A stretch of DNA of 64,000 nt from Vibrio sp. VB16 (GCF_015594925.2 NZ_CP087590.1:2914001-2978000); one strand, 5' to 3'. Positions 9,433-18,273 are shown, counted from the first letter of the stretch. The notes: generated from the sequence alone by a model not told the origin. Translations and numbers: made by a program.

Positions 9433-10209
9433 TTAGTAAGCGCTTGGATCCGCAACTTCTTTCGTTACTTCTAATGTATTGAGTAAGCTGGTTAATAAGC
9501 TTGATGCACCAAATCGATAATGCATATTATCCGCCCATTCAGCACCAAGAATATCGTCTGCCATTGCAAGGAAGGCCGCTGCATCTTCAGCTGTTCGTAC
9601 ACCACCAGCGGGCTTGAAGCCAACCTTTTCAGCTACACCCATATCACGAATAACTTTCAACATTATTTCTGCTGCTTCTGGTGTCGCATTAACTGGCACT
9701 TTACCTGTCGATGTTTTAATGAAATTTGCACCAGCGTCAATAGAAAGCTCTGACGCGCGTTTAATGAGTGCTTCTGTTTTAAGTTCACCCGTTTCTATGA
9801 TTACTTTTAGTAAAGTATCACCACACGCTTCTTTACATTGTTTTACCAATTCAAAGCCTGTTTTCTCATCCCCAGCAATAAGCGTACGGTAAGGGAATAC
9901 AACGTCAACTTCATCAGCGCCATAAGCGATAGCCGCTTTTGTCTCTGCTACTGCGATAGCAATGTCGTCATTGCCATGAGGAAAGTTTGTAACCGTTGCA
10001 ATGCGAACGTCAGGCGTACCTTGTTCACGAAGTGTTTTCTTAGCAATTGGTATAAAACGAGGGTATATACATATTGCAGCCGTATTACCTACCGCTGTTT
10101 TCGCATCATGACAAAGCGCAATCACTTTTTCATCAGTGTCGTCATCATTTAGCGTCGTTAAATCCATAAGTTTTAGTGCACGTAGAGCTGCAGCTTTTAA
10201 TTCGCTCAT
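9433..10209 (-). CDS. deoC: Deoxyribose-phosphate aldolase DeoC
   Basis: DeoC cleaves deoxyribose-5-phosphate to acetaldehyde and glyceraldehyde-3-phosphate, the exit from nucleoside breakdown into central metabolism. The 258-residue product has the Schiff-base lysine in the motif ANFIKTSTGK and a second conserved lysine in VGFKPAGGVR. GGAGATAG precedes the ATG. It is the first gene of the deoCABD operon, and all regulatory sequence for the operon should lie in the long gap upstream. Confidence 0.97.
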   Translation of the reverse strand: MSELKAAALRALKLMDLTTLNDDDTDEKVIALCHDAKTAVGNTAAICIYPRFIPIAKKTLREQGTPDVRIATVTNFPHGNDDIAIAVAETKAAIAYGADEVDVVFPYRTLIAGDEKTGFELVKQCKEACGDTLLKVIIETGELKTEALIKRASELSIDAGANFIKTSTGKVPVNATPEAAEIMLKVIRDMGVAEKVGFKPAGGVRTAEDAAAFLAMADDILGAEWADNMHYRFGASSLLTSLLNTLEVTKEVADPSAY

Positions 10210-10670
10210 TTCTATCTCCGATCAAAATATTCAATTTGTTTACCGAAAAGCATACTCAGTCCAATCTAGTATAGATGGTCGTGTATGAATCGCTTTCAGG
10301 TTACGAAATGAACGGACTTGGTTCCTTGAAGACTTAGTAAAGATTCCGTCGAATCCACCTACTAATTGCTATCCCTGTCACCGCACAGTACCAATTTGTC
10401 TAATGGCACAACAATCTGTGATTGCGGTGTTTATCTAAGGTAATACGTCGTGTATTACCGACTGGAAAAATATAACTTACTCACTTGCGTTCTAGTTTTA
10501 CTATCTATCTCTAGACCACAAACTAATACGTTTTCCAGATGTATATATTATAGCCATTACAACAGAATGTGATAGGGGTATCACTTAACGCAAACGTTTT
10601 GTATCTCAAAAAAATTCAAATAAACGCTGTAGCGTAACTGTTTTCCAATTTTGTTTAGCTTAAGACAACA
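10210..10670 (-). promoter_or_regulatory. deo operon control region
   Basis: This gap of about 460 bp holds no gene. A TATAAT -10 is read on the minus strand at 10547-10552, which would give a leader of about 330 nt before deoC. Three palindromes stand out. GTGATA-GGGG-TATCAC (10569-10584) overlaps the expected -35. ACGCAAACGTTTTGTA (10588-10603) has the AAACGTTT core of LacI-family (PurR/CytR-like) operators. GGTAATAC-N5-GTATTACC (10439-10459) lies inside the leader. Assignment to named repressors is inference. Confidence 0.55.
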
Positions 10671-10700
10671 AAAAACCGCAGCAATTTCTTGCTACGGTTT
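10671..10700 (-). terminator. Intrinsic terminator of the nupC gene
   Basis: On the minus strand AAACCGTAGCAA and TTGCTGCGGTTT form a stem with one mismatch, followed by TTTTTTG. It lies about 40 bp past the stop codon of the CNT transporter gene. Confidence 0.85.
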
Positions 10701-10742
10701 CGATTCAGCATTATCTGTTTTGTTCTCTATATTGCGGCAAAC

Positions 10743-12014
10743 TTAGAATGCAGCAAGAGAGATACAGAAACCAGCAATAGTTGCAGCCATTAGGTTAGAC
10801 AATGTACCAGCAACAACCGCTTTAATACCCATACGTGCGATATCATGGCGACGACCTGGTGCAATACCACCCAAACCACCTAGTAGAATGGCGATAGATG
10901 ACAAGTTTGCAAAACCACATAGTGCGAACGAGATGATTGCCGTCGTTTTCTCAGTCATCACTAGACCTGTTGCCGCGACTACTTGAGCATTTTCACCCAC
11001 GTACGGTACAAAGTTCAAGTAAGCAACGAATTCGTTAACGATAGTTTTCTGACCGATGAAAGAACCCGCCAGTGTCGCTTCTTCCCAAGGCACACCGATA
11101 AGGAATGCAAGAGGAGCAAAGATCCAACCAAGAAGAAGTTCTAGGCTTAATGATTCCATACCGAACCAACCACCGATGCCACCAAGGATACCGTTGACTA
11201 ATGCAATTAGACCGATGAATGCGATAAGCATTGCACCTACGTTAAGTGCAAGTTGCAAACCAGCAGACGCACCGCCAGCTGCCGCATCAATAACGTTAGC
11301 AGGTTTATCGTCGCCACCGTCAAGAGCATCTGCAACATCACTAGCAAATTCTTCTGTTTCAGGTTTGATTATCTTAGCAAACAGTAAACCACCAGGGGCG
11401 GCCATGAAAGAGGCTGCTACAAGGTATTCTAGAGGAACACCCATTGAAGCATACCCAGCAAGTACACCACCCGCTACTGACGCTAAACCACCACACATTA
11501 CTGCAAACAGCTCAGATTGAGTCATTTTAGGAACAAACGGACGAACCACTAAAGGCGCTTCAGTTTGACCTACGAAAATGTTAGCTGCTGCGGACATAGA
11601 TTCAGCTTGAGACGTACCCAAAGCTTTTTCTAATGCACCACCAAGAATTTTGATTACCCACTGCATTGCGCCGATGTAGTAAAGCACAGATATTAGTGAA
11701 GAGAAGAAGATTAGTGTAGGCAGCACTTGGAATGCGAAAATAAAACCAAGACCATCTACTGAAAAGCTCACTAGGTTACCGAAAAGGAAACTAGTACCGC
11801 TTTTGCCGAAATCGATCACGCTAGCGACACCGCTAGAGAAACCACCGAGTAAATCTTTACCCCAAGGCACGTATAGTACGAATGCACCTAGAATAAATTG
11901 GATAGCGAATGCTCCACCCACAGTTCTTACATTTATTGCTTTGCGGTTGTCGGATAGAAGTACTGCGATTGCAATGAGTACTACCATGCCGATTAGGCTC
12001 ATAAACAGGCTCAT
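10743..12014 (-). CDS. nupC: CNT-family nucleoside symporter NupC
   Basis: This is a 423-residue inner-membrane protein of the concentrative nucleoside transporter family, which imports nucleosides with protons or sodium. Many hydrophobic helices are visible. The family core is recognisable in FVGQTEAPLVVRPF and in GFANLSSIAILLGGLGGIAP near the C-terminus. It is transcribed towards the deo operon but separated from it by its own terminator and a 500-bp gap. It supplies the substrates for DeoA and DeoD. A CRP-like site and a TATAAT -10 lie upstream. Confidence 0.93.
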   Translation of the reverse strand: MSLFMSLIGMVVLIAIAVLLSDNRKAINVRTVGGAFAIQFILGAFVLYVPWGKDLLGGFSSGVASVIDFGKSGTSFLFGNLVSFSVDGLGFIFAFQVLPTLIFFSSLISVLYYIGAMQWVIKILGGALEKALGTSQAESMSAAANIFVGQTEAPLVVRPFVPKMTQSELFAVMCGGLASVAGGVLAGYASMGVPLEYLVAASFMAAPGGLLFAKIIKPETEEFASDVADALDGGDDKPANVIDAAAGGASAGLQLALNVGAMLIAFIGLIALVNGILGGIGGWFGMESLSLELLLGWIFAPLAFLIGVPWEEATLAGSFIGQKTIVNEFVAYLNFVPYVGENAQVVAATGLVMTEKTTAIISFALCGFANLSSIAILLGGLGGIAPGRRHDIARMGIKAVVAGTLSNLMAATIAGFCISLAAF

Positions 12015-12070
12015 GGTTTATGGCTTCCTTATTTAGTTAAATGGCGTGTGATAAAATTGGTGCTAAAAAG

Positions 12071-12172
12071 CGAGGCGATTATAAACAGACCCCAAGATAT
12101 AAAGTAATGGCAAAGTCACACTTTTGTACTGCACTCACCTGTAATTCATACCAAAGTGTGAACGCAATCGCA
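12071..12172 (-). promoter_or_regulatory. nupC promoter with CRP-like sites
   Basis: On the minus strand TATAAT (12078-12083) gives a predicted start near 12071. A CRP-like site TGTGA-N6-TCGCA lies at 12157-12172, matching 9 of 10 core bases, centred near -93.5. A single strong TGTGA half site (12116-12120) would centre near -41.5 if a full site existed, but its other half does not match. This spacing resembles the CRP-CytR promoters of E. coli deo/nup genes. The transcription start is inferred. Confidence 0.5.
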
Positions 12173-12204
12173 TTTACATCAGAAAACGTTCAGCAATGAA
12201 ACAT

Positions 12205-13008
12205 TTAACTACATTCTCGTTCACAAATTGCATACATCGACTTGCTATTTTCAAACACCTGATCTGCAATCGTTTGCTCGGATTCACTTCGGAGCACGTT
12301 CAGTTCATTTAGTATGATTTTTAAATTTTTGGGGTGATTTTTTTTACCTTGGCGGCCCAAAACCGGCATGTCAGGTGAATCTGTTTCTAACACCAACGAA
12401 CGAAGAGGTAACTGAGAAATGGCGTCACGTGTCCTTTTGGCTCTAGGGTATGTAATCGACCCGCCAACACCAATATGAAACCCTAGGTTAATATAATCCA
12501 TTGCCTGCTGATAACTCCCAGTAAATGCATGAATCACTCCACCATGGCGAGCTTTATTTTGTTTCAGTAACTTGATTATATCTTGATGTGCCTTTCTAGA
12601 ATGGAGAATCAATGGAAGATGGTATTTATTGGCTAACTTAATCTGTTCTGTAAAAAACTGCTTTTGAACCTCCTCAGACTTACGAGAGTGAAAAAAATCT
12701 AGCCCACATTCTCCTACAGCAACACATCGACTACTTCTGCTTGATAATAATGTATCCAATAATTCAACATGTTCATTTAAATGCTGGTCGATAAAATAAG
12801 GATGCAACCCCAGAGAGAAAAACACCCCCCTATTAGTATTGCAAAGCTTCTCTACTCTTTTCCAATTAAAAGCACCACAACCGGGAATAAGAAACTTAAC
12901 AACCCCAAATTGCCTTGCTAGAGCGATCTCTTCTTCTATATTTTCTGAGAAATCCTCTCTATCCAAATGGCAGTGTGTATCGAAAAGCTTTATATGATTC
13001 TCACTCAT
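12205..13008 (-). CDS. yjjV: TatD-family metal-dependent hydrolase YjjV
   Basis: The protein (267 residues from the ATG chosen) is a TatD-like amidohydrolase-fold nuclease. Visible metal ligands are DTHCHLD near the N-terminus, VGECGLDF with the conserved Glu, LILHSRKA, VIHAFTGS, and ETDSPDMP with the catalytic Asp. The related E. coli YjjV is a metal-dependent deoxyribonuclease or hydrolase of uncertain substrate. An upstream TTG would lengthen it by seven residues, but the ATG at 13008 overlaps the stop of the small gene upstream (ATGAGTGA), suggesting translational coupling. Confidence 0.92.
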   Translation of the reverse strand: MSENHIKLFDTHCHLDREDFSENIEEEIALARQFGVVKFLIPGCGAFNWKRVEKLCNTNRGVFFSLGLHPYFIDQHLNEHVELLDTLLSSRSSRCVAVGECGLDFFHSRKSEEVQKQFFTEQIKLANKYHLPLILHSRKAHQDIIKLLKQNKARHGGVIHAFTGSYQQAMDYINLGFHIGVGGSITYPRAKRTRDAISQLPLRSLVLETDSPDMPVLGRQGKKNHPKNLKIILNELNVLRSESEQTIADQVFENSKSMYAICERECS

Positions 13009-13141
13009 TTTTCCTCTCTTTTGATTCAAAAATATCTTCTTTTTTTATTGGTACACAACAACGTTTTTGTTCTGGTGTTAAACCAAGCGATTTACACCAT
13101 TCATCATAGCGCTTAATGGCCTTTTTAAAATTCCTGATCAT
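13001..13141 (-). CDS. Small conserved DUF5363-like protein
   Basis: This is a 46-residue open frame with the sequence start MIRNFKKAIKRYDEWCKSLG and a CCVP motif near residue 30. It is basic at the N-terminus, with three cysteines and no signal peptide. Similar tiny proteins (DUF5363, as I recall) sit upstream of yjjV in Vibrionaceae. The second of two possible ATGs is chosen because GGAG lies 8 nt before it. Its stop codon overlaps the yjjV start, so the two are probably one operon. The function is unknown; the cysteines could bind a metal or simply be conserved. Confidence 0.75.
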   Translation of the reverse strand: MIRNFKKAIKRYDEWCKSLGLTPEQKRCCVPIKKEDIFESKERKNE

Positions 13142-13506
13142 AATCATATCTCCTAAAAATCAACACACTCTTTCAATAACCCTATATCCCTTTCGCCTTT
13201 ATTCTTACCTTTTCTTCTAGAAATCGCCTAATTTGTGAGAGCTAGAATGCAGAGCTGGGATGCAACCAAGACACCCTACCCCACGAAAACGTGATCCAGA
13301 CCAAGAATTATCGTACTACGATGTTCTATTACCTAGTTTACCTGTGAGCGAAACGCTTTTTTTTTTGCCAAGCAAACGATAAACTTACGGGCGATAACTG
13401 TTTATGTGTACATAATTGCACAAGACCATCAACGCAGTTGCATATAAATATAAATGGCACTCATTTGTTCGTTTGAGTTTGGGATAAAAACATAGGGATT
13501 CTTACA
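13142..13506. other. Intergenic region upstream of the BMP gene
   Basis: These 365 bp lie between divergent genes and hold no convincing coding frame. Seen: a 13-bp imperfect tandem repeat AGCTAGAATGCAG/AGCTGGGATGCAA (13240-13265); a short AGCG-AAA-CGCT stem followed by about ten T (13347-13366), which could end a small transcript; and a GTTGCAT element (about 13437) like a CytR half site, close to A/T-rich candidate -10 sequences. The promoter for the ABC operon must lie in the right half. Confidence 0.4.
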
Positions 13507-14505
13507 GTGAAAAAAACTACTCTTAAGCTATCTGCATTAGCACTAGCAGTATCTTCTTTTAGCGTGTTCGCAGCACCAAAACCAGCCGTTATTTACGATA
13601 CAGCAGGCAAATTTGACAAGTCTTTTAACGAAGCTGTTTATCAAAATGGTGTGAAAGTATTAGAAACTGAAAAAGGCATTAAAGTTCGCGAATTTGAGCC
13701 ACAAAACGAAGCTCAACGTGAACAAGGTCTTCGACGTCTAGCAAGTCGCGGTTTTAGCCCAATCGTAGCGGTTGGATTCAACATGGCATCAGCAGTAGAG
13801 AAAGTCGCTACTGAGTTCCCTGAAATCAAATTCACCATCATTGATATGGTCGTTGATAAGCCAAACGTTCAATCTATTGTGTTTAAAGAGCATGAAGGTT
13901 CTTTCCTTGTTGGTGCTTTAGCTGCAAAGCAATCTAAAACAGCAACCGTTGGCTTTATTGGTGGTATGGACATTCCACTAATTCGTAAGTTTGCCTGTGG
14001 TTATGAGCAAGGTGCAAAATACGCTAACTCTGAAGCAACAGTGCTTCAAAACATGACTGGTTCAACTCCTTCTGCTTTCGCTGACCCAGCAAAAGGTTCT
14101 GAACTTGCTAAATCACAGTTCTCTAAAGGCGCTGACGTAATTTACGCGGCCGCTGGTGGTACTGGCCTTGGTGTTTATCAAGCAGCAAAAGATGCGGGTA
14201 AATTCGCTATCGGTGTTGATGCTAACCAAAACCATCTTCAACCAGGCACCATGCTAACGTCTATGGTTAAACGTGTTGGTATTGCAGCCAAAGATGCTTG
14301 GATTGCAGACATGGATGGAAAATGGAAACCAGGAATTAAAGTTCTTGGTCTTAAGGAAGGTGGTGTTGCTTGGGCTCTAGATTCAAACAACGAAGCCCTA
14401 ATTACGCCAGAAATGAAAGCATATGTAGAAGGTATCGAAGCAGACATCATCTCCGGAAAGATCGCTGTACATGACTACATGTCAGACAATACTTGTAACT
14501 ACTAA
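13507..14505 (+). CDS. BMP-family nucleoside-binding protein of ABC importer
   Basis: The 332-residue product is the periplasmic solute-binding component. It has a signal peptide (about residues 1-22, MKKTTLKLSALALAVSSFSV then a cleavage near FAA) without a lipobox cysteine. The mature part shows the BMP/Med fold: AVIYDTAGKFDKSFNEA at the start, VAVGFNMASAV, and GVDANQNHLQPGTMLTSMVKR late. The start codon is GTG. Family members bind purine nucleosides. It is the first gene of a four-gene import operon, separated from the ATPase gene by a strong hairpin that should make it the most abundant product. Confidence 0.93.
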   Translation: MKKTTLKLSALALAVSSFSVFAAPKPAVIYDTAGKFDKSFNEAVYQNGVKVLETEKGIKVREFEPQNEAQREQGLRRLASRGFSPIVAVGFNMASAVEKVATEFPEIKFTIIDMVVDKPNVQSIVFKEHEGSFLVGALAAKQSKTATVGFIGGMDIPLIRKFACGYEQGAKYANSEATVLQNMTGSTPSAFADPAKGSELAKSQFSKGADVIYAAAGGTGLGVYQAAKDAGKFAIGVDANQNHLQPGTMLTSMVKRVGIAAKDAWIADMDGKWKPGIKVLGLKEGGVAWALDSNNEALITPEMKAYVEGIEADIISGKIAVHDYMSDNTCNY

Positions 14506-14536
14506 TCATAAAGTTATCAGTTGTTAGATGATCTTT

Positions 14537-14590
14537 ACGCCGTTGCTTTTAGTTCAAAAACTTTAGGCAACGGCGTACTCATTTTTATTT
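14537..14590 (+). terminator. Hairpin/attenuator between binding protein and ATPase genes
   Basis: The 10-bp arms ACGCCGTTGC (14537-14546) and GCAACGGCGT (14567-14576) enclose a loop with an inner AGTT/AACT pairing, followed by ACTCATTTTTATTTT. It ends only about 20 bp before the ATPase gene. Such partial terminators commonly raise binding-protein output over the membrane parts. Confidence 0.8.
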
Positions 14591-14609
14591 TGCAGTTCAG
14601 GAATTTCAC

Positions 14610-16181
14610 GTGACTCAAGTTCAAAACTTTGCCATTGAACTAAATCAGATAAATAAGCGTTTTGGCGCAGTACACGCCAACCGTGATATTGATCTTAAAG
14701 TTCCCGCGGGCACCATTCACGGCATTATTGGTGAAAATGGTGCGGGTAAATCCACGTTAATGAGCATCATTTACGGTTTTTACCATGCCGATACCGGCTC
14801 TATGCTCGTTAATAATAAAAACTACAAACCATCCAATTCTCAAGAAGCCATTAGTTCCGGCATTGGTATGGTTCATCAACATTTCATGTTGGTGGAGACT
14901 TTCACCGTTTTGGAAAACATTATTTTAGGCGCTGAGAATGGCTGGAAGTTAGAAGAGAGCTTGAAATCTGCTCGTAAAAAGCTCGTTCAAATTGAAAAAG
15001 ATTATGGCTTAGATGTTCCTCTTGACGCGATTGTGGGAGATTTACCGGTAGGTTTACAACAACGCGTGGAAATTCTAAAAGCATTATATCGTGATGCCAA
15101 AATACTTATACTTGATGAGCCTACAGGTGTACTAACACCACAAGAAGCCGACCACCTTTTCACTATCCTTGACAAGCTTCGTGCACAAGGCACCACCGTT
15201 ATGATTATTACGCATAAATTGCGTGAGGTCCTCGCCATCACAGATAACATATCTGTAATGCGTCAGGGTACGATGGTTGACCATGTTGTAACTGCAGATA
15301 CCAATCAAGATCAACTTGCTGAACTCATGGTTGGACGTAAAGTTCGACTTAAAGTAGAAAAACAACCAGCACAACCAAAAAAGGCTAGAATCAAAGTCAA
15401 TAAACTCAGTTACTTTGATAACAGCAAAGTGCAAAGAATTAAAGAGATTAGCTTTTCCGTTCGTGAGGGTGAGATTGTCGGTATTGCAGGTGTGTCTGGC
15501 AACGGTCAATCTGAAATCCTCGGTCTGCTTTCTGGCATCCTAAAGCCCGCATCAGGTAGCATTGAACTCAATGGCAATATCCTAACGTCTGAAAAACCTA
15601 GCGACCCTCAACAGGTCCGTGCCATGGGAGTTGGTCATATTCCGGAAGATAGGCATAAACAAGGTTTAATTAACAGATTTGAAGCGCAAGAAGCTTACAT
15701 TCTTGGTTATCACAATCTACCAAAATACAACAAAGGTTTACTCCAAGATAAAGAATCGATTAAAACGCTTTGTCAGTCGAGCATGGACAAGTGGGATGTT
15801 CGTCCAAATGATGTCACACTCAAGACAGCAAATTTCTCTGGAGGTAATCAACAGAAACTCGTTATTGCGAGAGAGATGGAAGAGAACCCTAACGTTCTAC
15901 TTGTTGGTCAACCCACTCGTGGTGTTGATATCGGCGCCATCGAATATATCCACCAACAGATAATAATGAGCCGCGACGCGGGAAAAGCTGTATTGCTCGT
16001 TTCCGTCGAACTAGATGAAATATTAAGTCTTGCCGATCGTATTATCGTGGTGTTTGACGGCAACATTGTTGGTGAAGTACAAGCAGACCAAGCCGATGAA
16101 AAAACACTAGGATTAATGATGGCGAACATCATGCCTGAACATCTTAAAAACAACAACGAATCCCAAGGAGAAGCATTATGA
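14610..16181 (+). CDS. Nucleoside ABC importer ATP-binding protein
   Basis: The 523-residue protein holds two fused ABC ATPase domains. Domain 1 (about 10-240) has Walker A GENGAGKST and Walker B ILILDEPTGVLTP. Domain 2 (about 265-500) has GVSGNGQSE in place of a canonical Walker A, signature NFSGGNQQK and VLLVGQPTRGVDIGA. This layout is that of the sugar/nucleoside CUT2-like class, where the second site is degenerate. The start codon is GTG. The 3' end overlaps the next gene by 4 bp (ATGA), so translation is coupled. Confidence 0.93.
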   Translation: MTQVQNFAIELNQINKRFGAVHANRDIDLKVPAGTIHGIIGENGAGKSTLMSIIYGFYHADTGSMLVNNKNYKPSNSQEAISSGIGMVHQHFMLVETFTVLENIILGAENGWKLEESLKSARKKLVQIEKDYGLDVPLDAIVGDLPVGLQQRVEILKALYRDAKILILDEPTGVLTPQEADHLFTILDKLRAQGTTVMIITHKLREVLAITDNISVMRQGTMVDHVVTADTNQDQLAELMVGRKVRLKVEKQPAQPKKARIKVNKLSYFDNSKVQRIKEISFSVREGEIVGIAGVSGNGQSEILGLLSGILKPASGSIELNGNILTSEKPSDPQQVRAMGVGHIPEDRHKQGLINRFEAQEAYILGYHNLPKYNKGLLQDKESIKTLCQSSMDKWDVRPNDVTLKTANFSGGNQQKLVIAREMEENPNVLLVGQPTRGVDIGAIEYIHQQIIMSRDAGKAVLLVSVELDEILSLADRIIVVFDGNIVGEVQADQADEKTLGLMMANIMPEHLKNNNESQGEAL

Positions 16182-17290
16182 GTCAGGCTAAAATCCCTGC
16201 TTGGGTAACCGTTGCGTTACTGCCTGCCATAAATGTAATGGTGGCATTTTTAGTTTCAGCATTATTGTTTATTTATATAGACATTAGCCCTATCGACGCC
16301 GCCAAAGTTATGTGGACCGGTGCATTTGGCTACGCTGAAGGTTTTGGTTATACCCTATATTACGCCACTGGTTTTATTTTCACTGGACTTGCAGTTTCAG
16401 TGGCATTTAATGCCAGCCTTTTCAATATCGGTGGAGAAGGACAAGCCTATATTGGTGGCTTAGGTGTTGGCTTAGTTTGCCTTACCTTAGGCGAATATGC
16501 ACCTTGGTATATCACCTTCCCTGTCGCGATTATCGTCGGTGGGCTGTTTGGTGCCGCTTGGGCTTTCATTCCGGCTTACCTACAGGCGAAAAGAGGTTCA
16601 CATATCGTGATTACCACGATTATGTTTAACTTTATTGCCGCCTCATTGATGGCTTACCTTTTAGTCGATGTTTTAAAACCTGAAAACACCATGGCCACAG
16701 AAAGTAGGGTTTTTGCCGTTAGCAGTTGGCTACCAAAAATGCACGAAATGGTTGCGGTGTTTGGCTTCGACATTGCGCCTAGTCCACTAAACTTGAGTTT
16801 TGTATTTGCTCTACTTTGCTGTGTTTTTGTCTGGTTGTTTATCTGGCATACACGTTGGGGCTATGAACTAAGAGCGGTTGGTGCAAACCCATCTGCATCT
16901 GGATACGCTGGCATAAATTACGTACGAGTCGTGATTATCACCATGTTGATATCTGGTATGTTAGCGGGCTTTTTTGGTCTCAATGTTCTTCAAGGAGAGC
17001 TGCATCAGATAAAACTGAACTTTGTCGAAGGATTTGGTTTTACCGGTATTGCTGTTGCCTTAATGGGACGTAATCACCCTGTAGGGGTATTATTAGCTAG
17101 CTTGTTATTTGGCTTTCTCTATCAAGGCGGAGCAGAATTGAGCTTCGAATACGGTGTAGACCGAAATATCGTTGTGGTATTGCAAGGATTGGTTATTCTT
17201 TTCTCGGGCGCATTAGAACATATGTTCCGACCATCCCTAGAGCGTACTTATCTTAGAGTGTTCGCTAAATCTAAAGTTGGGGTAGCTTAA
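16178..17290 (+). CDS. Nucleoside ABC importer permease 1
   Basis: This is a 370-residue inner-membrane protein with about ten hydrophobic segments. It shows the permease signatures FNIGGEGQAYIGG (about residue 87), and RAVGANPSASGYAGI with GGAELSF further on. It resembles the YufP/NupP type of BMP-linked permease and should form a heterodimer with the next gene product. ATGA overlap with the ATPase gene and a 2-bp gap to permease 2 show tight operon structure. Confidence 0.9.
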   Translation: MSQAKIPAWVTVALLPAINVMVAFLVSALLFIYIDISPIDAAKVMWTGAFGYAEGFGYTLYYATGFIFTGLAVSVAFNASLFNIGGEGQAYIGGLGVGLVCLTLGEYAPWYITFPVAIIVGGLFGAAWAFIPAYLQAKRGSHIVITTIMFNFIAASLMAYLLVDVLKPENTMATESRVFAVSSWLPKMHEMVAVFGFDIAPSPLNLSFVFALLCCVFVWLFIWHTRWGYELRAVGANPSASGYAGINYVRVVIITMLISGMLAGFFGLNVLQGELHQIKLNFVEGFGFTGIAVALMGRNHPVGVLLASLLFGFLYQGGAELSFEYGVDRNIVVVLQGLVILFSGALEHMFRPSLERTYLRVFAKSKVGVA

Positions 17291-17292
17291 TC

Positions 17293-18258
17293 ATGTTTGA
17301 AACGATTATATTGATGCTTGATGCAACCATACGAGTTGCTACTCCACTCATATTAGCAGCACTTGCGGGTATGATAAGTGAACGTTCCGGTATTGTTAAT
17401 ATCGCTTTAGAAGGTAAGTTGCTAGCTTCTGCGTTTGCAGGTGCGGCGGCAGCCCATGTAACTGGGTCTGCATGGCTTGGTTTATTTGCTGGTATTTCTG
17501 TCTCAATATTGCTTGCCCTATTACACGGTTTTGCTTCAATAACCCATAGGGGTGATCAGGTTGTGAGCGGTATGGCAATAAATATTCTTGCTGCTGGCCT
17601 TACGGTTACGTTAGGGCGCCACTGGTTCCATCAAGGTGGTCAAACTCCAGCGTTATCCGGAGATGCACGCTTTGCACCAATCCACTTACCTGGCGCCGAT
17701 TCATTAGCGGACACCCCTATAATTGGCCTTCTCTATTCAGAGCTATTAAGCGGCCACTCAGCACTAGAGTACCTTGTTATTCTTATTGTGCCCTTAACGT
17801 GGTTTATCATGTATAAAACCCGTTTTGGTCTAAGACTACGTGCTGTAGGCGAATCACCCAGTGCTGTTGATACAGCTGGTATCTCTGTGGTTAAAATGCG
17901 CTATCTTGCGATGGTCCTTTGCGGAACTTTAGTTGGGATTGGTGGTGTGTACCTTTCTGTTGGGCAGACAGCACAGTTTATTCCAAACATGAGTGCAGGC
18001 AAGGGCTATATGGCGCTTGCCGCATTGATCTTTGGCAAGTGGAAACCTATTACCGCAATGGCGGCTTGTCTGTTGTTTGGCTTCCTTGATGCGCTGGCTA
18101 TTCGTTTGCAAGGGGTAACCATTGGTGATTTCCCAATTCCGGTTCAAGCAATAGAAGCCATTCCGTATATTCTCACCGTATTCCTGCTTGCGGGTTTCAT
18201 TGGCAAAGCCATTGGACCAAAAGCGGTTGGTGTTCCATACACCAAAGAGCGTGAATAA
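17293..18258 (+). CDS. Nucleoside ABC importer permease 2
   Basis: The 321-residue inner-membrane protein starts with a hydrophobic helix, followed by the signature SERSGIVNIALEGKLL (about residues 29-44) and later RAVGESPSAVDTAGI. It is the YufQ/NupQ-type partner of the preceding permease. It ends the four-gene importer operon, just before a strong terminator shared with prfC. Confidence 0.9.
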   Translation: MFETIILMLDATIRVATPLILAALAGMISERSGIVNIALEGKLLASAFAGAAAAHVTGSAWLGLFAGISVSILLALLHGFASITHRGDQVVSGMAINILAAGLTVTLGRHWFHQGGQTPALSGDARFAPIHLPGADSLADTPIIGLLYSELLSGHSALEYLVILIVPLTWFIMYKTRFGLRLRAVGESPSAVDTAGISVVKMRYLAMVLCGTLVGIGGVYLSVGQTAQFIPNMSAGKGYMALAALIFGKWKPITAMAACLLFGFLDALAIRLQGVTIGDFPIPVQAIEAIPYILTVFLLAGFIGKAIGPKAVGVPYTKERE

Positions 18259-18273
18259 CCGCTTTACAGCGAT

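Noticed and set aside
10568..10585. TGTGA...TCACT in the deo region as a CRP site
   Set aside because: The half sites are separated by 8 bp instead of the 6 bp CRP requires. It is better described as a 6-4-6 palindrome for an unknown protein.
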